From an uncultured Pseudomonadota bacterium (GTDB lineage Bacteria > Myxococcota_A > UBA796 > SXON01), in the NCBI GenBank assembly GCA_903900265.1, contig CAIUMM010000023.1, forward strand, positions 1 through 64,000: a stretch of DNA of 64,000 nucleotides, written 5' to 3'. Both the position numbers and the translations under genes were made by a program. Position 1 is the first letter of the stretch. Every line of letters begins with the position of its first letter. Positions 44,143 to 53,014 of this stretch are shown here, piece by piece. The notes under the pieces were generated by a model. The model worked only from the letters and a program-made list of their open reading frames with translations, had not been told where the DNA came from and did not search any database.

Positions 44143-46544
44143 CAAGCGTCTCGGGAACACGCGTCTTTCAGGTCGACCCGCAGGACGCCGACATCGCGGA
44201 GCGCGCGCGCGTGCTGGACGCGCAGGCCGCGTTCGTTTGCCGGGAGGTGCTCGATCCCGGCAGCGCCGCCTTCGCCGAAGCCTTCGACACCCTCGACGCC
44301 TACTTCGGCCCCAAAAACGAGCTGGAGCCCCGCGCGGCGCTCGCCCGATGGCTGCTGGAGCCGATCGAAGAAGGCGCGATTCGCGCCCGATACCACCTGC
44401 TGACCTGGCACGACGTACGCACCGGCCAGCTCGCAGCGGTCCGCGATTGTTTCGTCGCCACCGACATCGTCGCTGGGCGCACCATCGTGCTGCTGTCCCA
44501 CAGCTTCGTGCTCCCCGATTGGCGGCGCAGCGGAGCATCCACGCTGCTCCGCACCGCGCCCGCCACGTTGGCGCGGCGCGATCAGGTCGAGCGCGGTCTC
44601 GCCCCCGCGACCACGCCGACGCTGCTCGCGGGCGAGATGGAGCCCGTTGACCCACGGGACCGCGACACCGTCGTGCGCATGATCTCGTACAGCAAGGTCG
44701 GCTTTCGCGCCGTCACGCCCGAGGCGGTGCCCTATTTTCAGCCGGACTTCAACGAGCACCGCGTCGGCCCCCCGCGCCACGTGCCGCTCTGTTTGGTCGT
44801 CCGTCGCATCGACGACCCCGCGGCGACCCACCTTGACGCGCCGCTCGCCGCGGCGATCGTCCATCATTTCGCGCGCGTACAGGCCCGCGCCGTGCCCGCC
44901 CCGGTGATCGCATCCGCCAGCAGCTGGAGCCTCGCCGCCCTGCAACGCTGGTCGGGCGATGTGCCGCTGCTCCATCTGCCAACCCGCGGGCGCGACGCTG
45001 CGGGACTGGCTCCCCTGCTGCGCGCCGCGGTGCTCCCCAACTACCCGCGTGACTATCAGGAAGCGCTGAATCTGAGCGCCGACCGCGCCGCGCTGGTCGC
45101 CCTCGCTGAGAACTTCGACCATATCCCCTCAAAGACTCTGGAGACTCCCATGCAATTCCCGCAAATCCCCGGCGAGCCTGACGGCGCGCGGATGGTCACC
45201 TCCATGCCCGGCCCCCTGTCCCTCGCGCTCAAAGCCCGACACGGCGCCATGCAAGACACGCGCACCGTCCACTTTTACCAGGACGCCAAAAAGAGCCTTG
45301 GCAACTACCTCGTCGACGTCGATGGGAACACGATGCTCGACGTCTACGGGCACATCGCGGCCGTGCCGCTCGGGTACAACCACCCCGACCTGCTCCACGC
45401 GTGGCGCAGCGGCCGCTTCGATTGGTGCGCCGGATGGCGGCCCTCTCTGGGCGTCGCGGTGCCGCCGGAGTGGGTGGACGTGTGCGACGCGCTGATGCGC
45501 GTGGCGCCCAAGGACATGCCGCACGTGTTCACCGTCACTACCGGCGCCGAAGCGGTAGAGAACGCCTTGAAAGCAGCGTTCGTGCACCTCGCGGCCCGTC
45601 GCCGCGGCGGGAGCCCGCCGTCCGAGGCGGATCTCGCCAGTTGCATGCTCAACCAACAAGCGTCCGCGAACAGCTTCAAGGTGATCTCCTTCACCGGCGG
45701 CTTTCACGGACGCAGCCTCGGGTCCCTGTCAGCGACGCGCAGCAAAGCCATCCACAAGCTCGACTTTCCGGCGTTCAACTGGCCGGTGGTGCCGTTCCCG
45801 GCCAGCCGCTTCCCGCAGAGCGAGCACGCCGCGACCAACGCCGCAGCGGAGGCCGCAGCGTTAGCACAGGTTGAATCCTTGTTCCAAGCTCACCCGGACC
45901 AGATCGCCGCGGTGATCGTCGAGCCGATCCAAGGCGAAGGCGGCGACAGGCACGCGACGCCCGCGTTCTTCCAGGGGCTACGCCGGCTTTGCACCCAGTA
46001 CGGATCGACCTTTATCGCCGATGAAGTCCAGACCGGCGTCGGCGCGACCGGGACGATGTGGGCACATGAGGCGTGGGGCCCCGAAGCTGCGCCCGACATC
46101 GTCACGTTCAGCAAAAAGATGCAGCTTGGCGGATACTATTGCAAGGCCGCGTGGATGCCGGCCGACCCGCTGCGCATCTTCAACACCTGGCTGGGGGACC
46201 CGCTCCGCGGCGCACAAGCCGAGGTGATCCTCGAGGTGATCGCCCGCGACAAGCTGGTCGAGCAGACCGCGGCCGTAGGGCGCTTGCTCGTGGATGGGCT
46301 CAGCGAGCTGCAGTCGCGTCACAGCGTGATTTCGCAGGCCCGCGGCGCGGGCACCTTCGCGTCCTTTGACGTCGTAGACGCGCCGACGCGGGATCGCTTG
46401 GTCAAAGCTGCGTTGGCAAACGGCGTCGAGATGGGCGGCTCGGGGGAGCGCGCGGTGCGCTTTCGCCCCGCGCTGATCTTCGGACCCCGCCACGTGGCCG
46501 AGGTGCTCGACCGCCTCGAAACGTCGATTCGGAGCCTGAAGTAG
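44139..46544 (+). CDS. GNAT-domain / GABA-aminotransferase fusion
   Basis: An 801-residue two-domain protein. Residues ~60-330 resemble a GNAT acetyltransferase (VLPDWRRSGASTLLRTAP as motif A; SKVGFRAVTPEAVPYFQPDF as motif B). Residues 338-801 form a complete class III aminotransferase close to eukaryotic-type GABA transaminase: TGGFHGRSLGSLSATRSKAI, EPIQGEGGDRHA, DEVQTGVGATG, PLP-lysine in FSKKMQLGG (Lys659) and RIFNTWLGDP. The Cys pair that binds an Fe-S cluster in animal enzymes is Thr/Glu here. A strong ribosome site lies before internal ATG 45150, so a separate aminotransferase may also be made. Confidence 0.85.
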   Translation: MTSVSGTRVFQVDPQDADIAERARVLDAQAAFVCREVLDPGSAAFAEAFDTLDAYFGPKNELEPRAALARWLLEPIEEGAIRARYHLLTWHDVRTGQLAAVRDCFVATDIVAGRTIVLLSHSFVLPDWRRSGASTLLRTAPATLARRDQVERGLAPATTPTLLAGEMEPVDPRDRDTVVRMISYSKVGFRAVTPEAVPYFQPDFNEHRVGPPRHVPLCLVVRRIDDPAATHLDAPLAAAIVHHFARVQARAVPAPVIASASSWSLAALQRWSGDVPLLHLPTRGRDAAGLAPLLRAAVLPNYPRDYQEALNLSADRAALVALAENFDHIPSKTLETPMQFPQIPGEPDGARMVTSMPGPLSLALKARHGAMQDTRTVHFYQDAKKSLGNYLVDVDGNTMLDVYGHIAAVPLGYNHPDLLHAWRSGRFDWCAGWRPSLGVAVPPEWVDVCDALMRVAPKDMPHVFTVTTGAEAVENALKAAFVHLAARRRGGSPPSEADLASCMLNQQASANSFKVISFTGGFHGRSLGSLSATRSKAIHKLDFPAFNWPVVPFPASRFPQSEHAATNAAAEAAALAQVESLFQAHPDQIAAVIVEPIQGEGGDRHATPAFFQGLRRLCTQYGSTFIADEVQTGVGATGTMWAHEAWGPEAAPDIVTFSKKMQLGGYYCKAAWMPADPLRIFNTWLGDPLRGAQAEVILEVIARDKLVEQTAAVGRLLVDGLSELQSRHSVISQARGAGTFASFDVVDAPTRDRLVKAALANGVEMGGSGERAVRFRPALIFGPRHVAEVLDRLETSIRSLK
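45140..45152 (+). promoter_or_regulatory. Internal ribosome binding site and start for a free aminotransferase
   Basis: GGAG at 45140-45143, six bases, then ATG at 45150, in frame with the fusion. Translation from here would give a 464-residue protein, the normal length of a GABA transaminase. Confidence 0.5.
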
Positions 46545-46547
46545 CCG

Positions 46548-47504
46548 ATGCAGCGCATCTACTACAGCCCGCAGTACTTTGCCGACTTGGCCGGCGCCGA
46601 CGGCAGCGCGCACGTGATGCCCATCCACAAGTTCGGACTCGTGCGCGAAGGCATCGCCGCGAGCGGGCTCCCTTGCTCCTTTGAGCCCGTCACGCCCGCG
46701 ACCGACGCTGATCTGCTGCGGGTGCACACGCCCGAGTACATCCGTGCGATCGCGACCGGTGAGCCCCGCGCGCTCGCCGAGAGCCAGAAGTTTCCCTGGA
46801 CCGCACAGTTAGCGTCCGCGGTGCGCTGGACCAACGGGGGCTGCATCGGCGCGCTCACGGCGGCGTTGGACGCCCGGGACGCCGGGTTGAGCGGCGCAGT
46901 CTCCGCCAACCTCGCCAGCGGATTTCACCATGCGCACGCCGATCACGGGGAAGGCTTCTGCACCTTCAACGGCCTCGTCGTCGCGTATGAAGCCCTGCGC
47001 GCCGCGGGTCGCCTGAAGCGCGCGCTGGTCCTCGACATGGACCTGCACTACGGCAATGGGACGGCGTCGCTGCTGGAGTCTCGCCCCGAGCTGTTCCAGT
47101 TCTCGATCTACGGCAACGGCTACCACCAAAACAAGGCCTACCGCGACGTCTACGCGATCCCCACGCCCGACACCGCGAACGCGTGGAGCGTGCCGGTACC
47201 GAACGGCAGCGGGCGGGACGCGTACCTTGCGCTGCTTGAAGCCCACCTGCCCCGCGCCATCGAACGCGCCCAACCTGAGGTGTTGCTCTATCAGGCGGGC
47301 GCCGATCCCTTCAAGGAGGACCCGTACTCCCCGCTCGACCTCGACCACGACGCGCTTCGAGCGCGGGACGAGCGGGTGTTCGCGATCGCGCGCGCCGCCG
47401 GCTTGCCGGTGATGTGGGTGCTCGCCGGCGGGTACACCAAAGACGTGACGCGCGTCGTCGAGGTGCACCTCAACACGTTCCGCGCCGGCGCGGCTGCCGG
47501 CTGA
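46548..47504 (+). CDS. Histone-deacetylase-family amidohydrolase (acetylpolyamine amidohydrolase-like)
   Basis: A 318-residue zinc deacetylase. SGFHHAHADHGEGFCTFN supplies the active-site His pair (127-128). DMDLHYGNGT contains the zinc ligands Asp165 and His167, and GADPFKEDPYSPL the third Asp. LAGGYTKDV ends the catalytic core. Bacterial members of this family remove acetyl groups from acetylpolyamines, acetoin-type compounds or proteins. It begins 3 bp after the GNAT-aminotransferase fusion and is almost certainly co-expressed, which favours a small acetylated amine as substrate. Confidence 0.85.
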   Translation: MQRIYYSPQYFADLAGADGSAHVMPIHKFGLVREGIAASGLPCSFEPVTPATDADLLRVHTPEYIRAIATGEPRALAESQKFPWTAQLASAVRWTNGGCIGALTAALDARDAGLSGAVSANLASGFHHAHADHGEGFCTFNGLVVAYEALRAAGRLKRALVLDMDLHYGNGTASLLESRPELFQFSIYGNGYHQNKAYRDVYAIPTPDTANAWSVPVPNGSGRDAYLALLEAHLPRAIERAQPEVLLYQAGADPFKEDPYSPLDLDHDALRARDERVFAIARAAGLPVMWVLAGGYTKDVTRVVEVHLNTFRAGAAAG

Positions 47505-47513
47505 GCGGCGCGA

Positions 47514-48989
47514 TCAGCGACTGAGCGCCTCGGCCGCCGCGTATTGTCCGGCGACGCGCCCGCCGAGCACCACCGCGGTCAGCGAGCCGGTGAACCCGTA
47601 CTCGCCGACGATCGACCCACCCAGCATCCCGGTCAGCTCCCCCGCCGCGTAGACGCCAGGTAGAACCTTACCTTCGCTGTCCAGCACGCGCCCTTGCAGG
47701 TCCACGTCCACCCCGCCGAAGGCCTTGGCGACGCTGATCGTGACGGGCAGCGCGTAAAACGGAGGCTCCACCAAAGGAATCCCTGGCGCGCTACGCCACG
47801 GATCATCGGTCTCGGACGCCGCGTTGTAGTCGGCGAGCGTAGCTAAGAACGTGTCGCCGTCGAGGCCGAGCGCATCGGCCAAACCGACGAGGCTGTCCGC
47901 GCGCGTGACGCTCCCGGCGTCCTCCATGTCGGCGAACCGGTACACTGCGCCCCCGGCTGAGGGATCGGCGAAGATCGCGTCCTCGACGCGCTGATCGGCG
48001 ACCATCCACGCGAGCCCGGCGGGCTGCAACGCACGGGTACGACCCACGACGAGGCTGTTCACACCGGCCTCGTCGCAGAAGCGCAGCGCATCGGCGTTGA
48101 CCCACGGGGTCTCAGCGACGATCGACGAAACCACCTCGTCTACGCCGGCCACCGGCGCAGCAAAACCGTGCGCATAAAATCCAACCGCGCCGAGGTTCTG
48201 CGTGGTGGCGCCTACGTCTTCGAGCATCGTCAGGCCGTTGCCATCCGCGCCCTGCCACGACGCGTACGTGAGCGGCGCGTCCCCGAGCGCCGGCACGGCA
48301 GCGCGCACGCGGTCCAGGTCGCGCAAGAAGCCACCTGTCGCGACGATCGTCGCCCCCGCGCGAAGGATGTGGCCCCCATCGTCGTCCGACCAGCGCACGC
48401 CGGCGACCCGGCCGTCTTCGAGGAGCAGCTCGTCCGCCTGCGCGCCGTAGCGCACCGTAGCCGCGCCCGGCCCGGCATCCAGCGCAGCGTCCAGCAGCGC
48501 CGCGACGAGCGCAGCCCCCTGCCCCTCCACCGGCTGCACCCGCGGCGTGTCGCCGCCCGAAGGCTCCCGCTCCGGCGCGAGCCAGCGCACCCCGAGCGAC
48601 GCCAAATAGTCGTACACCATCGGGATGTTCTGGGCGGCAAAGAACTGGAACCACGGGTCTGCGACGTCCCCGCCGGTAAACCCGGGCCACTCCGCGGCAA
48701 GCTGGGCCGGGCTGTCGATCACGCCGGCCGCGCGCTGCTCAGGCGTCCCCGAGAACAGCATCAAGCCCCCGGCGACGTTCGCCGCGCCGCCCGCCTCGGC
48801 TTCGCGCTCCAGCACGACGACGTCCGCTCCGGCCGCGACCGCGTCTCCCGCCGCCGCTAGTCCCGCCGCGCCGGCGCCGATCACCACGACGTCTACGTAT
48901 TCTTGGTCGCTGTCTTCGTCTGCAACGTCATCGCCGGGGTCGGGCTGAGCGACGCACGCCGACAAGAGCAAGGGAGACCAAAGCCACAT
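47514..48989 (-). CDS. FAD-dependent flavoprotein lipoprotein (fumarate reductase/flavocytochrome c-like)
   Basis: A 491-residue protein beginning with a lipoprotein signal (WLWSPLLLSAC). VDVVVIGAGAAGLAAAGDAV is the FAD dinucleotide motif, followed by GGAANVAGGL, IVATGGFLRDLDRV and the C-terminal GVYAAGELTGMLGG and GGRVAGQYAAA of the fumarate reductase/3-ketosteroid dehydrogenase family. There is no twin-arginine motif, although a folded flavoprotein usually needs one for export. ATG 48989 is chosen over the TTG-led frame from 49007. It is convergent with the HDAC-like gene. Confidence 0.75.
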   Translation of the reverse strand: MWLWSPLLLSACVAQPDPGDDVADEDSDQEYVDVVVIGAGAAGLAAAGDAVAAGADVVVLEREAEAGGAANVAGGLMLFSGTPEQRAAGVIDSPAQLAAEWPGFTGGDVADPWFQFFAAQNIPMVYDYLASLGVRWLAPEREPSGGDTPRVQPVEGQGAALVAALLDAALDAGPGAATVRYGAQADELLLEDGRVAGVRWSDDDGGHILRAGATIVATGGFLRDLDRVRAAVPALGDAPLTYASWQGADGNGLTMLEDVGATTQNLGAVGFYAHGFAAPVAGVDEVVSSIVAETPWVNADALRFCDEAGVNSLVVGRTRALQPAGLAWMVADQRVEDAIFADPSAGGAVYRFADMEDAGSVTRADSLVGLADALGLDGDTFLATLADYNAASETDDPWRSAPGIPLVEPPFYALPVTISVAKAFGGVDVDLQGRVLDSEGKVLPGVYAAGELTGMLGGSIVGEYGFTGSLTAVVLGGRVAGQYAAAEALSR

Positions 48990-49157
48990 CACCGCAACAT
49001 AGCCCAAGGCCGCGGCATCGATGTCGCGGTTCGCGGAGCCGAGCCCAACACGCCGACGTCGTGACCATCGGCAAAGCAGGTGAAATTGAGCACAGGATGG
49101 CCCCGAAACGGGGTGGCACGCTCCATGCTAACTTCGATGGTGTACCAAGGATCTCCC

Positions 49158-49943
49158 ATGACGCTGTTCTCCGCGCTTCTGCTCGCACACGTAAGCCCCG
49201 CGTCCGCACTCGTTGCGACGAACGCGGATACGACTCCCTGCTACGAAGCCTACCCCACCGCAGCGATGCCCGCAGACGGCAGTAACAATGTTTCACCCTC
49301 GACTATCCCGGCCATCACCGTCGATGTCTCCTGCGGCTCAGGCTCAATCACCGCTACGCTGACCCCCGACTCCGGTGCGCCGACCACCGTCACGCTCGAC
49401 GTGTCCACGGCCGGCATCGTCTGGCTCACCGACCTGCCGCTTGCCGCCGACACGAACTACACCCTCGCCGTCACCGGTTCGGACGCCTACATGGGAGGTG
49501 TAACATCGGTATTTTCCACCGGGAGCGACTCCCTTGAGCCCATCTCCGGCACACCTTCGGTCACCGTAGACGGCGCGACGCTCACCATATACGGCTACGC
49601 TACGGTCGTGGTCAACGCGGCCCCCGTCGCCGATCCCAACGGCGCATATCCAGCCTTCGACCTCCTCCGAGACCGCGAGGTCGTGGCAGGCTCGATCAGC
49701 GGAACCACGGTTTTCGTCGACGACTTCAGAGGGGAGGACGGCCAGGAGGTCTGCTACAGCCTGCGCCAGTACAACGCCGATGGTTCGTGGTACGAGACCT
49801 CCGAAGAAGACTGCATCGAGCTGGTGATGGACCAGGCGGGCTGCTTCGGACGCGAAAAGCGCACGAGCGGCGGCTCCATGGCCGGGGTGCTCCTTGGCTT
49901 CGGGCTGCTGCGCCGCAAGCGCCTCGGCGGTCGTGCATCGTGA
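49158..49943 (+). CDS. Surface protein with C-terminal sorting tail, duplicate A
   Basis: A 261-residue protein with a signal peptide (MTLFSALLLAHVSPASA). The mature part holds Ig/fibronectin-like strands (GSGSITATLTPDSGAPTTVT, LPLAADTNYTLAVTGSDAYM) and a second beta domain. The last ~35 residues are Cys-Phe-Gly-Arg, a Gly/Ser hinge, a short hydrophobic stretch (MAGVLLGFGLLRRKRL) and a basic end: the architecture of MYXO-CTERM/GlyGly-CTERM sorting signals. AAGG seven bases upstream fixes the ATG. Near-identical to the next gene. Confidence 0.75.
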   Translation: MTLFSALLLAHVSPASALVATNADTTPCYEAYPTAAMPADGSNNVSPSTIPAITVDVSCGSGSITATLTPDSGAPTTVTLDVSTAGIVWLTDLPLAADTNYTLAVTGSDAYMGGVTSVFSTGSDSLEPISGTPSVTVDGATLTIYGYATVVVNAAPVADPNGAYPAFDLLRDREVVAGSISGTTVFVDDFRGEDGQEVCYSLRQYNADGSWYETSEEDCIELVMDQAGCFGREKRTSGGSMAGVLLGFGLLRRKRLGGRAS

Positions 49944-50094
49944 TTGCCGCGGCACTGATGTCGCGGCTCGCGGAGCGGAGCCGAACACGCCGACGTCGTG
50001 ACCCGCAACAAAGGGAGGAAAAACCCCCACAGCAGTCCTCCGTGACCGGGCGGCACGGTCCATGCTACTTTCCATTGTGTACCAAGGATCTCCC

Positions 50095-50880
50095 ATGACG
50101 CTAATCTCCGCGCTCCTGCTCGCAAATGTGCTCCACGCTTCCGCAAAGGCCGCGCCGGCAATGGATATGGCCCCCTGCTACGGAGCCTACCCCACTGCGG
50201 TGACGCCCACGGACGGCAAGAACGGCGTGTCTCCGTCGACCATCCCGGCCACGATCATCGACGTCTCCTGCGGTTCAGGCTCGATCACCGCGACGCTGAC
50301 CCCCGACTCCGGCGCGCCAACCTCGGTCACCTTTGAGGCCACCACCGGCGGCATCGTCTGGCTGACCGATCTGCCGCTCGCCGCCGACACCAACTACACC
50401 CTCGCCGTCACCGGTTCGGACGCCTACATGGGCGGCGTCACCTCAGCATTTTCCACCGGGAGCGACCCACTTGAGGCCATCTCCGGCACGCCTTCGGTCA
50501 GCGTAGACGGCGCGACGCTCACCATAGACGGCTACGCCACCGTCGTGCTCAACGCGGCACCCGTCGCCGATCCCAACGGCGCATACCCCGCCTTCGACCT
50601 CCTCCGCGACGGCGAGTTCGTCGTAGGCTCGATCAGCGGAACCACGGTTCTCGTCGACGACTTCAGCGGAGAGGACAGCCAGGAGGTCTGCTACAGCCTG
50701 CGCCAGTACAACGCCGACAGTTCGGTGTATGCGACCTCCGAAGAAGACTGCGTAGAGCTGGTGATGGACAAGGCGGGCTGCTTCGGACGCGAAAAGCGCA
50801 CCAGCGGCGGCTCCATGGCCGCGGTGCTCCTTGGCTTCGGGCTGCTACGCCGCAAGCGCCTCGGCGGTCGTGCATCGTGA
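50095..50880 (+). CDS. Surface protein with C-terminal sorting tail, duplicate B
   Basis: Also 261 residues and closely similar to the gene at 49158. Substitutions are concentrated in the signal peptide and the first ~40 mature residues (MDMAPCYGAYPTAVTPTDGK); the tail differs at a single residue (Ala instead of Gly in SMAAVLLGFGLLRRKRL). The conserved tail suggests it matters for anchoring. The stop overlaps the GTG start of the following gene as GTGA, so B, unlike A, is coupled to the dikinase-like lipoprotein. Confidence 0.75.
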   Translation: MTLISALLLANVLHASAKAAPAMDMAPCYGAYPTAVTPTDGKNGVSPSTIPATIIDVSCGSGSITATLTPDSGAPTSVTFEATTGGIVWLTDLPLAADTNYTLAVTGSDAYMGGVTSAFSTGSDPLEAISGTPSVSVDGATLTIDGYATVVLNAAPVADPNGAYPAFDLLRDGEFVVGSISGTTVLVDDFSGEDSQEVCYSLRQYNADSSVYATSEEDCVELVMDKAGCFGREKRTSGGSMAAVLLGFGLLRRKRLGGRAS

Positions 50881-53003
50881 TTCGCGCCGTCGTGAACGCC
50901 GGGCGCGCCGGGCTGTTCGGTGCACTGTGGCTCGGTCTTGCCGCCTGCCACCCCGATCCCGTGGTCACGACCGGGCCGTGCGACGACGTCAATGAGGCGC
51001 TCGGCGTGACCGTGTGCCTGCACGACATCCCCGACTCGCCAACCTGGAACGTCATCAGCGGCGTAGGAAACACCGACGATGTGGAGCGGTTGGCGTCCTA
51101 CATGACCCCCGCGTCGGACGACGCGCCGCTCCCGACCTTGTTCGTCAATCAGAACATCTTCCCGCTGCACTACAACATGCTCACCCAGGCCTTCCCCGAC
51201 CTGTACGCGGGCTTGACGTGGGAAGAGTACGGCACGATGGTGACGGCCGGCGCAGATCGTACCTACTACGCCGGGGATATCAGCCAGCGCCGCAACAGCG
51301 ACGGCAGCGTCTGGTATAGCTTCATCGTCTGGGAAAACCCCGCAGACGCGACGACGACGCCGACCTTGCAGCAGGTCACCGACACCTGGACGGCGCTCAC
51401 CGAGCGGTTCGGGCTCGCCGACCTGGTGTACGTGCCCTACACCGAAGCTCAGGAGGCCACCGCAGCCACCTGGGACAACGCTCCTTTCACGATTCGCAAC
51501 ATCGACGACGACGTGGCCTACGAGCCCTACACCGAGGCTACCGGCTACGGCACCGTGCGGCTGTACACCCTCGACGCGCTCGACGCCGCCACCGTCGCCG
51601 GGGACTACGGCTATCAGGACGTGCTGGTGCTCGATCAAGCGCCCCTCGATCTGGAGCGCGTGGTCGCCGGGATCGCGACCGGCACGCGCCAAGGAGCGCT
51701 GTCCCACATCAACGTGCGGGCCGCCGCCCGGGGCACGCCCAACTGCTACATCCAAGATCCGATGGCCGCCTTTGCCGCCTGGGAAGGTCAGCTTGTACGC
51801 TTTCAGTGCGGCGCCGAAGACTGGTCGGTAAGCGCTGCGACGCAAGAAGACGCGCAGGCCTGGTGGGACGCGATCCGGCCCGACCCGGTGACCATCCCTA
51901 CCCCCGATCTGGACTGGGACGAGCCCGTCCCGCTGCTGGACCTGCCTACCGACACGGCGGCCGACCGCGCCCAAAACCTCACCCGCTTCGGATCCAAGGG
52001 CAGCAACCTCGGCACCTTGTACCAGCGCATCCCCCCCGAGTATCAACTCGACGGCTTCGTGCTTCCTTTTGCGTACTACGACCGCTTCATGCGCGGCACG
52101 ACGTGGACGGTAGACCTCGGCGCCGGGCCCGAGACCGCCAGCTTCCAAGACACGCTCGACGTATGGCTGAACGACGAACCCTTCCGCACCGACGCTGCGG
52201 TGCGACACGCGCGCCTCGACGCGCTGCGCACGGCCATCGAGAGCGCGCCCGTGGACAGCGCGATCGTTGATCCGGTCGTGGCCGAGATCCGCGCCGTATG
52301 GGGTCGGGATGACGTGATGGTGCGCTTTCGGTCCAGCTCCAACGCCGAGGACGCGCTGGAATTCTCCGGCGCCGGGCTCTACACCAGCGAGAGCGGCTGC
52401 GTCGCCGATGAGGTGGACGGGGACGACCTCGGTCCTTCCCGCTGCGACGCGGACAAAGACAGCGAGCGCTCGGTGGCTGCCGCGCTGACCACCGTTTGGG
52501 CGTCGCTGTGGACGATGCAGGCCTTCGAGGAGCGCGATTGGTACGGCATCGATCACGCCCAGACCGCCATGGGCATCCTCGTCGACACCCGCTTGGACGA
52601 CGAGCAAGCCAACGTCGTCGCGTTCACGGGGAACCCGTCGGCGGTCGATGATCGCTACCTCGTAGAAGCGCAGATCGGCGCGTACGACGTGGTCTCGGCC
52701 GAAGCTGGGGTGTACCCGGAGACCTCGCTGGTGACCGTCAAGGACGGCGATGTCTCCCAAATCCTCAGGGTCGACACCTCCAGCGAGCGCGCTGCGGGCG
52801 ACTGGGTGCTCGACGATGCGCAGCTGACCGAGCTCTCTGAGCTGTTCTGGGACATCGCCGCGATCTACCCGCAGGACGATGCGACGCCCGACGACACCAC
52901 CGTGCTCTGGGACACCGAGTGGAAGGTCGACGCCGCAGGCCAGCTGATCATCAAGCAAATCCGCCCGTTCTTGCGCGACGACGCCGCGCTGCTCGGCGGG
53001 TAG
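50877..53003 (+). CDS. Lipoprotein with PEP-utilising swivel and PPDK/PEP-synthase ATP-grasp domains
   Basis: A 708-residue protein with lipobox LAAC (Cys24). Residues ~265-295 (QGALSHINVRAAARGTPNCY, His277) match the phosphohistidine swivel of PEP synthase and glucan water dikinase. Residues ~370-700 match the PEP/pyruvate-binding ATP-grasp domain (FGSKGSNLG, VMVRFRSSSNAEDALEFSGA, VWASLWTMQAFEERDWYGID). In canonical enzymes ATP-grasp comes before the swivel; here the order is reversed. An ATP-dependent enzyme outside the cytoplasm is unexpected, so it may be a binding protein or an inner-leaflet enzyme. GTG start overlaps the upstream stop. Confidence 0.75.
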   Translation: MIRAVVNAGRAGLFGALWLGLAACHPDPVVTTGPCDDVNEALGVTVCLHDIPDSPTWNVISGVGNTDDVERLASYMTPASDDAPLPTLFVNQNIFPLHYNMLTQAFPDLYAGLTWEEYGTMVTAGADRTYYAGDISQRRNSDGSVWYSFIVWENPADATTTPTLQQVTDTWTALTERFGLADLVYVPYTEAQEATAATWDNAPFTIRNIDDDVAYEPYTEATGYGTVRLYTLDALDAATVAGDYGYQDVLVLDQAPLDLERVVAGIATGTRQGALSHINVRAAARGTPNCYIQDPMAAFAAWEGQLVRFQCGAEDWSVSAATQEDAQAWWDAIRPDPVTIPTPDLDWDEPVPLLDLPTDTAADRAQNLTRFGSKGSNLGTLYQRIPPEYQLDGFVLPFAYYDRFMRGTTWTVDLGAGPETASFQDTLDVWLNDEPFRTDAAVRHARLDALRTAIESAPVDSAIVDPVVAEIRAVWGRDDVMVRFRSSSNAEDALEFSGAGLYTSESGCVADEVDGDDLGPSRCDADKDSERSVAAALTTVWASLWTMQAFEERDWYGIDHAQTAMGILVDTRLDDEQANVVAFTGNPSAVDDRYLVEAQIGAYDVVSAEAGVYPETSLVTVKDGDVSQILRVDTSSERAAGDWVLDDAQLTELSELFWDIAAIYPQDDATPDDTTVLWDTEWKVDAAGQLIIKQIRPFLRDDAALLGG

Positions 53004-53014
53004 CCCACCTACTA

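Larger units (their letters stand above)
49009..50884. repeat. Tandem duplication of a ~938-bp unit
   Basis: Unit A (about 49009-49946) and unit B (about 49947-50884) are closely similar across the upstream region and the whole gene. The join carries GCCGCGGCA, which also begins unit A. Each unit holds one complete gene with its own upstream region. Confidence 0.85.
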
